Shown piece after piece: positions 56,372 to 64,000 of a stretch of DNA of 64,000 bases (within the stretch, counting starts at the first letter, position 1; each line of letters starts with the position of its first letter). This DNA comes from Niebla homalea. Lineage: Eukaryota > Ascomycota > Lecanoromycetes > Lecanorales > Ramalinaceae. Made by a program: the position numbers and the translations under genes. The DNA is taken from contig JAHGAU010000036.1 of assembly GCA_019925105.1 (NCBI GenBank), positions 372,001 through 436,000 of the forward strand, in the 5' to 3' direction. The notes under the pieces were generated by a model that was given only the letters and a program-made list of their open reading frames with translations, was not told where the DNA came from and did no database searches.

Positions 56372-56978
56372 GATGCATTGCGGTTAGCCGAGAGGTTGTT
56401 GAGAAGGAAGCGTAATGCGGCTAAGCGAAAGGGTTGATCCTTCATCGCTCTATGGTGCAACCGAAGTGTCATTCTCACCTTCCTGTCTCCTGGGGATGGG
56501 GAACATAACAATGACGCCACTGACAAAGGGCCATCCATTGCCAATCCAAGAGCCTCCTGCAATAGATGGGATCAATCTAGCAGACTCGGGTCATATCGGA
56601 GCTGAGACCGTAGAGAATCCAATAGGAAGTGAATCAGGAAGTTGTTGGTTAGTGATTTGTGTTGCAGGAAGGGGGAAGAGAGAGGGAAGAGTCGGTCTGA
56701 CTTGTTCGTTGCGACTTCTTGGCCACTTTTGGACGCTCCCGTCAAGCGCGGTGGCAAGCGAATTATTAATCCCGAGCTCTCCCAAGTTATTAATTTCTTG
56801 AATGGCCTCGGACGGTGGTGGCCACTTATTTCATTATTCCAGCAGTGAGAAATTCGAAATTTGCGGTTTAGTGTTGGAATTCATGCAAGTGGTGATTTTC
56901 CTTGCCGCAAACTATGGTATATGAATATACAACTCCACGTGGAGACCAGAGAGTACGAGGGTAGATGACTTCGTTCCA
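56372..56978. other. Intergenic, upstream of the RING gene
   Basis: No supported gene; contains the 12-base palindrome at 56933-56944. Confidence 0.55.
56933..56944. promoter_or_regulatory. 12-base perfect palindrome CTCCACGTGGAG
   Basis: A perfect inverted repeat around a CACGTG core, 35 bases beyond the PRP19 stop and about 560 bases upstream of the RING gene. It could be a bHLH site for the RING gene; this is inferred. Confidence 0.3.
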
Positions 56979-58654
56979 TTACTTCCCACCAAGCACAGTC
57001 ACCACACCCTCTTCATTCACCGTCACTAGCGACCTTCCCTTCGCGCCCCAATTTAACGCGGTTGCAGGGATCGCTGTCTTGAGCGGCTCACTCCATTCCT
57101 TCTTCCCCTTGTCATACGCCTGAATAGTCAAACCTCCAGGTCCAGCAGCAGCAAGGAATTGTCCCGTGTAATCCCATTTGAGCGTGCTGACCGGTCCTCC
57201 CATGTCCAGTTCCTTGACCTTGCTTGATTTGCGAAGGTCCCAGATGGACACAATTGACGAAGAATCACTGGATGCTACCGCCAGCCATGTGCCGTTCTCA
57301 GAGAAGTCGAGAGCTTGGATGCAGCCACCTTGGGTGAAATTGGCAGCGTTGGCGCCAGTCTTGGTGTCGAAGAGCTTGATTTGCCCATCCGTACCTCCAG
57401 CTGCGAAGAGGTGGCCGTCGGGATGGAATTGTGCGGCAGTCAAGACTGCCGTCTCCGTCAGCATATTGCCCCTCCTCCTTTGAGCGGATACATACCGGAG
57501 TCAGTGTGTATTCTGAGCGCTATCTCAGACTTGGCTAAGTCATAGAATACGAAACTTTTGTCTGCTCCCACCGAACCAAGAATCTCACCGCTCGGATGCA
57601 AGGCCAAGGCAGCGACTGCTCCCAAGTGATAATTGGCCCCTTCTTTGTGGAAGCCAGTCTCGTCCCAGGTCTCTACATGGCCAGTGATTGTGGCAGCGAT
57701 GGCGTCACTGCCAGCCCAGACAGCATCTGTCACGCTATCTGTGGTGAATTCAAATTGCTTCATGATCTTCTTCTTTGGTATCGAGTAGACACATGTAAAG
57801 CCTTCTTTTCCGCCAAAGACAGCCAGCTCTTCAGAGCTGTCCACGGCGACCGAACTGACTTCGCTGCACTTGGATTTGGTCGATTGCACCGGCGCAAACG
57901 CTTCCAGATCTTCGGTAGTAGCCCAGTCCTCGGGCACAGGTCGTTTTCGTCTCGTCTTTGACAATCTAGTCCCAGCCGTCAGCATGAATAACCTCCGCTA
58001 CTATCCGATAGAATTCGAAGGTTGGAAACATACTTCTCCTGCGTCGCCTCCACCTTCTTCACCAACTCCTCACTCAGCTCTTGCCCATCAACCTGCATAG
58101 CCTCACCCCCATTGACCCCTCCACCTCCTTCTGCACCATTGACACCAATCCGACTCAAAGCATCCCTCGCCTCATCCCTCTCCCTTTGCAGCCTTGCAAC
58201 GACCCTCTTGGCGGCATCATTCTCATAAAGCGCATTACTCAGCTCCTGCCTCGTCTGTGTCAGATGCTGCCGTAACGTAAACGTCTCCAGCGCGAGCGCG
58301 TCCCACTCGTTCTGGAAGACGGAGAGTAAAGAGGGGATGGATGTCAGGGTGGGCGGGCGCGGTTTGACGGTGGTGGAGGCCTTGAGGTCGAGGACGTCGG
58401 ACTCGGTGAGAGATTCTGCGGTGACAGGGTCAGTGCCGTTTTCGCGGATGTATGATTCGAGGAGGCGTTTTTCGAATATGTTTCCTGTGACAGAAGTTTG
58501 TGAGTAGAGGGTGACGTGCGCTTGAGAAGAGGGGGGCTCGCAATACCGCTTTTGGTAGAGACGACGGGGTGTTGGGGTGGTTCGCCAGATACTGTGCACG
58601 GTCAGATGGATGGTCGAGGTTTGGGGAGGCGTTCTACTTACTTGCGCAAAGCAT
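56979..58654 (-). CDS. PRP19: Pre-mRNA splicing factor 19, U-box ubiquitin ligase
   Basis: Five exons, 58654-58642 (13 bases), 58591-58547, 58484-58034, 57965-57496 and 57445-56979, give about 481 residues, normal for Prp19. The U-box is at the N-terminus: MLCAISGEPPQHPVVS, FEKRLLESYI and DPVTAESL. A coiled coil follows (about 75-150) for tetramer formation. The second half is a WD40 propeller with blades such as ALHPSGEILGSVGADKS, AQFHPDGHLFAAGGTDGQ and DFSENGTWLAVASSDSS. Prp19 anchors the NineTeen complex, which ubiquitinates Prp3 and stabilises the catalytic spliceosome. The first exon codes for only four residues plus one base. Confidence 0.95.
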
Positions 58655-59093
58655 GGTGAACGAGTTTGGGTAATTGTTGGAGAGAGACGTGTTTGTCAAG
58701 AAGAAAGCGAAAGTTGCGTGAAGATGAGAAAAATATTTGGGCTCTTGGCTTGGCGCGGCTCTTGTGAATATTCATTACATTCTCATTCTCACCATCAAAA
58801 GGCAAAATCCTCCCACAAAAAAAAGATGCTCTGAGCACGAATTCTAGAGATGAATCACAAAGGGTTTCGTAGACTTAGTGGGGTTCTTCAGGAAATACCC
58901 AAGCATTGCAAAGGATATGAAGGGTCTACCTTGAGTATATATACGTACAAATACCATGTCTCTATCAGATACTGATTCCCTCTAACGACGCCTCATCATT
59001 GGAAATGCAAAGACACTCAGTCGCTTATGCAATACCAGGAGAAAAAATCAATGTTTCACGTTGACGTGGTATCATAAAACTCTTCACTTGGCT
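58655..59093. other. Intergenic, upstream of PRP19
   Basis: No supported gene; PRP19 promoter and 3' end of the flippase gene. Confidence 0.6.
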
Positions 59094-62000
59094 TCAGACC
59101 ATGTCCAAACTCCTCCTCACGCTTCCAAAACCCCTGCGAAGGAGCTCCTGAACATCCTTTCCACTCCTTCTCGGTTTCTGCTTGCCGTTGTCCTCGTCCT
59201 CGCTCTCTGCTTCTGGGGTGCGTTGGTCAACAACAAAGGAGACCTTCGGCTCCCGTGTCACAGCTTCACTCTCGGACGTCTGCCGCCGCCTGATGGTCGT
59301 CGTGCTCGGAAGCTCTTGTTCATCCACGCCACTGGTATTTCTTATGTGCCTGGGCCGATCCAGTATCTCTTGGATTTCACCCTCTCGTTGCCGTTCTTCC
59401 TCGGCCGTCCTGACTTTCTGCAGTCCTCCGCTCATCTGCATGCCTGGGCGCGGTGAGCTCTCGGCAACTCCAGCGGCCTGTGCAAAGCGCTGCCGAACAC
59501 CCGTATCTTTCTCCAACTCTCGGAAACAATCCGCATCATTAGGCATCCATGTGGTTTTCACTACCTTGATGCCAACCTCTAGAGCCCAGCATGCCGTGAT
59601 GATAAGGATCAAAGTCAGCCACCAGAGCGCGTTCCTCCCAAAGCGTTGCAAGAAGCCGTCCTTGACATTGTAGATAACGTTGTTGCCATATAAAGAGGAC
59701 AGGAGGATGCTCCAAAGAAACCATCCCCCAACGCTCAAGAAGATTGACACCACACAGGTGTACGTTTTGTTGTGCAATTCCCAGAATTGCATCTTGAAAG
59801 CGATCACGATGATACAAGCCGTAAAGCTCAGGTCGCCCATGGCATATAGCCCATTGTCAAGAGTGAATAGTGCTTGCCCATACAAACCGAGCATCACGAA
59901 AAAGCAAATCACGGCAAAGGATGACGCCATGAAAACCCAACCGAGGTACAGTGGTATATTGAAACCCGCGTTGCGAGGACCAAGAGACCCATAAAGCTCG
60001 GGTACAGCCATTAAGGTGTCAGCCGAAAGATCCTGCTCGAAAATGCCCATGAAGATCACGGGTAGTGAGGTGAAAAGGGTGTTGAACATCGACAAAGACC
60101 ACGACTCATACAGAGACGTGCCTGTGTAGCCAGCATAGCGCTGGAACAGGGCTTGAGTCAAGTAAAAGAACATCTCCTTCCAGAAAGTGCCCAGCGTGTA
60201 TTTGCACGTACGAACGTAGTTCCACCGGCCGTGAACAAGCAATAGTCTGGACAGAAAGCGAAATTGAGCGATGGAGTAGTCCGAAGTACGTGCTGCCTGG
60301 AGTCCCTCCTTCCCGGTAATGCCAATACCAACGTGAGCTTCCTGGATCATGGCAATGTCATTGGCACCATCGCCAATGGCAAGTGTGACTGCGTTCTTGA
60401 CCTTACTTCGGATCGAGTGGACCAAAGATGCTTTCTGGCTAGGAGACGCACGGCAGCAAACCACCGTGTCGACCAAGATGGCAAGCGAGAGAAAGAGTTT
60501 CCGCAGAGGTTCATTTGCCGTAACTTGGGCCAACGTCTGCCCGTCAATGACGACCACGGAATGGGCAACAGACCCTTGGTTAAGGTCGACAGTCGCAGCA
60601 GCAATTCGCTGACTGACGTCCCCAAGCTCTTTGTCCAAGATTGTGATGGTCGAATAGTCCTTGATCAATCTACAGCTGTGTCCAATATTGATTGCGGTCT
60701 CCTTTTTATCGCCCGTGAGCATCCATAGCTTGATCTTCGCCCTTCGTAGCTTGTCAATCGCCTCAGGTACACCATCTTGAAGCTTGTCCTCGATGGCTGT
60801 AGCTCCCGCCAGCTCAAGATCTCGCTCAATGACAGCGCCAGCTTTCTCCATTAGTTCTTGACGATTCACCAGACTCGTACTGGCGTCAAGATACATCTTC
60901 TTCCAGCTTTCGTACTCCTCATCATCCAGATATCGAAAGCTATACAATAGGGTACGCAGCCCTTCGGAAGCAAAGTCGTTGATATGTTGGAAACAGCGTT
61001 CAAACACTGCGTTATCATCAACAACCAGAGCTTCTTCTACCAAGTCGTGGCTACTGTCACGATGAAAGGAGGGTCGGCCGTCAAAGCTTTGGCTGGCGCA
61101 ATCTGCGGATCTACTCAGTTGCCCAGAAGGTCTTGGAGTGTAGTAGATGCTTTCTGTATCCAGTGAAGACAGATCGACATCTCGCTCTCTTTCATTCAGC
61201 CAATGGTCAATCTCATCACGTATGGGCTGAAGGCGCTTCGTGCTCATGCTTGGACGGGTGATACCTCCGAGACTTGGCCGATGCATGCTCAGACTTGTTC
61301 TAGCAAGACTGTCCTTGCGGTTCTTCGCCTCGCTCGCCCGTCGGATCGCCTCATGAGCCTCCAGACTTTGCCGCCTCGTGACTCTTTGGTCAATCTCCAC
61401 GGCTTTTGCGGTTGCAAGGCTAGAGAGTCGCAAGAGTTGCATGACCGTTGTATCTGCTCCTTTACAGAAGACACAAATCCTTTGGCTCGGCATCCTCACG
61501 ACAATCGACATTCGTTTCCGGGAGCTTGAGAATTCAATAACATCTAGGACTTGATAGCGGCCAATGACGGGATCAGATTCGGTGCCGGATGGTAAGGTTT
61601 TAATAGTGATCAGTCCATTTTGGCGATCGACGACAATATAACCAAGCTCCTGTGCAGCACGTACCAAAGCCTGTTCGTCAGGTGAAGCAGCTTGATATTC
61701 GATTTCTCCATCATCCTTTGTTTCAGGAAAGCAAGTGTGGCACAAGGCTAAGGAGAGGAGAAAGAATTGTACCTTGCGCGCAAAGAGGGTTTGTGGTCGG
61801 CGCTGGACGTATCTTAGTAGTTCAATGGTGTTCAAGACTTGGTGGGAGCCGTGAGGCCTAGCAGAGGACTTCCAGTGAGATGCCACAGAGCTATTACGTC
61901 CAAGAGGAGAGTCCGCTGTCATCGGCGACTGACCATTTTCGGCAGCACTTATCCTTGGGCTCGTGAGGCTGACCTGTCTCATGGGGTTTTTACCTTTGTT

Positions 62001-64000
62001 CCGCTTTTTCTGAAGTGGATGAGCTGCGGCCTTACGTAAAGCGTCCTCCTGCACGTCCGGATCGTGAAGCCATGCAGTGCCTGCAATGCTCATCTTGCGA
62101 AAGCGCATCGAATTGTTGGTGAGCGTCCCGGTCTTATCAGAGAAGACGTAGCTATTCACTATTAGCAACATGGCCAGTCTTCCCATGTTCAGCGTCTTAC
62201 TTGACTTGACCCAACTCTTCATTGATTGTGGATGTCCTTGCTTCCATGGGAGTGTTGGAAGCTTCGTCGTACATGTCGATGTCGTTCATGAACAGCATCT
62301 GGAATAGCTTGACTATTTCCAAACTCACATAAAGCGAAAGGGGGATCATGGTGTTGAATAAAATGATGAAAGACGTCAAAATTGGGAAGAAGGCAACACC
62401 AGCATTTGTCAGATACCAGGCTGGTTCTTCGGTGTTTTCGGACCAAATCTGGTATGCCACTGTGTTGAAGATAGCTAAAGCAATGACGAAGCAGACGATG
62501 ATAATGACCACCTTATTGACAGCGAATTGTAGTGCCGGGGCTTTTATGCGAGGATTTTTAGTAGCGTTCATGCGGATCTTACACTCCTCTCCAGTGTAGA
62601 GGACCATGGCGATTGCTTCCGAGGTATTGCGGAGGATGCTGCCTCTGTAAATAATTTCATTGTTCGTCAGCGGAAGAGCCTCTTCTCCTACGGTCACTTT
62701 GCCCTCGAAATTGTACAGATCGAGGTTCGGATCTTCAGCAATAACCTCCGCCTTGCACCTGGCCATCCCCTCAGGTGACTGACAGGTCTTTCCCAGGAGT
62801 GGAGAAGGCTGCTTCGTCTTGAGATTAGTCTCACCGTCCAACGCCATTGTTTCGACATAGGCAATATCTTCTGTCCCCTGCGCATGTAGGAGAACAAGAT
62901 CTGCCGGAGCGGCTTCGTCACGACCCAAGTGGACGACGTCACCAACTTTGACGTCTTCCCATTTCGTCTTCGCCCATTGGCGCAGCCCATCGATGGTGAT
63001 TGGCGCGACGCTTTCGATCTCCCCAGTGGCAACCTCTACAGGCTTGTAGGCATGTAGAACGGAGGCCAACCTTCTGTTCTCGGCTTTGTCTAATCTGTAA
63101 CGTCTGAGATCGTCGTATCCTTCCTTGGCTATGGATATGGTTACGAAGAAGAGCAGCGGCACGATCGTTGTATATGTCCCAGTAGTGCTTAACCCCGGTA
63201 TCATTTGTAAGATGGAGACACAAAGGAAGTAGAAATTTGCAAGTTTGGAGAATTGGGCCCAGAGTTGCCGGGGCACAAAGTTATAAAGGGTGTACCGACT
63301 AGAGCGGATGCTATTGCCAAGGTATTCACGGCTCCTACGGTCGTCAATCAGAGGCTTTTTCCTGGTAAGATCTAACGAGACGTGGCGCCCATTCTTGGAT
63401 GGGGGCAAGTCTTGGATACGCAAAATGGTCTTGCGAAGTCTCTCCTTCAATTCTTTGCACTTTAAAAGCAACCTGCGATGCGCCGACTTATTTTGAATCC
63501 AGTTTTCGTAATTTGGAAGCGATAAGGCACCCGCAACTTCCTTGTCAGACAATTGAGATGGGCCCTGGCTTTCGAGCTGATCTACGACCGGTGAGATCGT
63601 AGCAGCGGGGACCTTTTTCGGTGCTGGGTAATCGTGCTGTGAGAGACGGATTGGCCGCGAATCTGAGGAAGAGCTTTCAATGGGATCCAGCTCGATGATT
63701 GTTGCATTTTCAGGTTGTTGTGCAGGAAATTTTCGAGCAAGCAAGGACCTTCGTAACGAGAACCCACGGTCTCGCGTACGAGGTGACAATGGTGTCTTGA
63801 CGGACGGTGTCCTTGGGGGGAGCTGCGCAGTCGAGTGTGGGGACAGCGGACTGTGCGGTGACTTTTGCATTGTTGACGATGTTGCTATTCCCTTGCTGAC
63901 GTATACAGCCTCGCTGCGCGTATCAAGAGATAGACTTGGGGCTGCTGAAGCCTTCCTTGCATGCCCTCTCAGCAGTCCAGATGAGTTGACGCGGACATTT
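59094..64000 (-). CDS. DNF3: P4-ATPase phospholipid flippase, Dnf3-like (5' end outside the window)
   Basis: Coding runs from the right edge to the stop at 59094, with one intron at 62200-62152 (GTAAGA...ATAG, phase 2). An ATG exists at 63870, but the same frame stays open upstream to base 64000 with coding-like content (SAAPSLSLDTRSEAVYVSK), so the start is probably beyond the window. At least 1,590 residues are visible. P4 signatures: the N-terminal LYNFVPRQLWAQFSKLANFYF, the actuator MALDGETNLK, the phosphorylation loop YVFSDKTGTLTNNSMRF, GDGANDIAMIQEAHVGIGI, and ten predicted membrane helices. It moves phospholipids to the cytosolic leaflet, in trans-Golgi/endosomal membranes for yeast Dnf3. 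Dnf3 rather than Dnf1/2 is suggested by the N-terminal and linker style only. Confidence 0.92.

Overview
The window looks like nuclear DNA of a filamentous ascomycete, most likely a Dothideomycete. The evidence is short introns (about 45-170 bases, mostly GTATGT/GTAAGT-type donors), about twenty recognisable fungal genes packed on both strands, and orthologues of fungus-typical genes (FluG-like, IRS4-like, CSN5, LIG4). The class-level placement is an inference from gene content and style; no rRNA is present.

Layout. 1-8.2 kb: end of an AAA ATPase, a GH16 glucanase-like secreted protein, a short-chain dehydrogenase, a tRNA-Ser(CGA) with an intron, a small membrane protein and a pepsin-fold protein that lacks its first catalytic Asp. 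9.4-15.3 kb: two tandem genes for secreted low-complexity proteins; this is the least familiar part of the window, and both need several introns to be read. 16.6-25 kb: SEC17 (alpha-SNAP), a PUS9-type pseudouridine synthase, a hotdog thioesterase, an alpha/beta hydrolase and a FluG-like amidohydrolase/glutamine-synthetase fusion. 25.9-43.3 kb: a conserved fungal protein of unknown role, DNA ligase IV, an EH-domain protein (IRS4-like), the spindle-midzone bundler ASE1, COP9 subunit CSN5, mitochondrial glutamyl-tRNA synthetase and a gamma-glutamylcyclotransferase-like protein. 44.4-49.1 kb: an ML-domain lipid-binding-like protein, a type I Hsp40, ribosomal protein L32 and an Ala-rich wall-type protein. 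49.1-53.9 kb: a gene-poor island holding one small Cys-rich three-exon gene. 53.9-64 kb: the fatty-acid elongation dehydratase PHS1, a RING protein with two SUMO-interacting-like motifs, the splicing ubiquitin ligase PRP19 and a P4-ATPase flippase that runs off the right edge.

There is no operon or obvious biosynthetic cluster. Most genes are housekeeping, arranged in divergent or convergent pairs. The most interesting items are the tandem low-complexity secreted genes with a pentapeptide minisatellite, the pseudo-protease, the candidate SUMO-targeted ubiquitin ligase, an Hsp40 missing one zinc-binding Cys, a likely GC-AG intron, and the small Cys-rich gene in the island. Exon boundaries were inferred by hand from splice signals and reading-frame phase; none has transcript support here.
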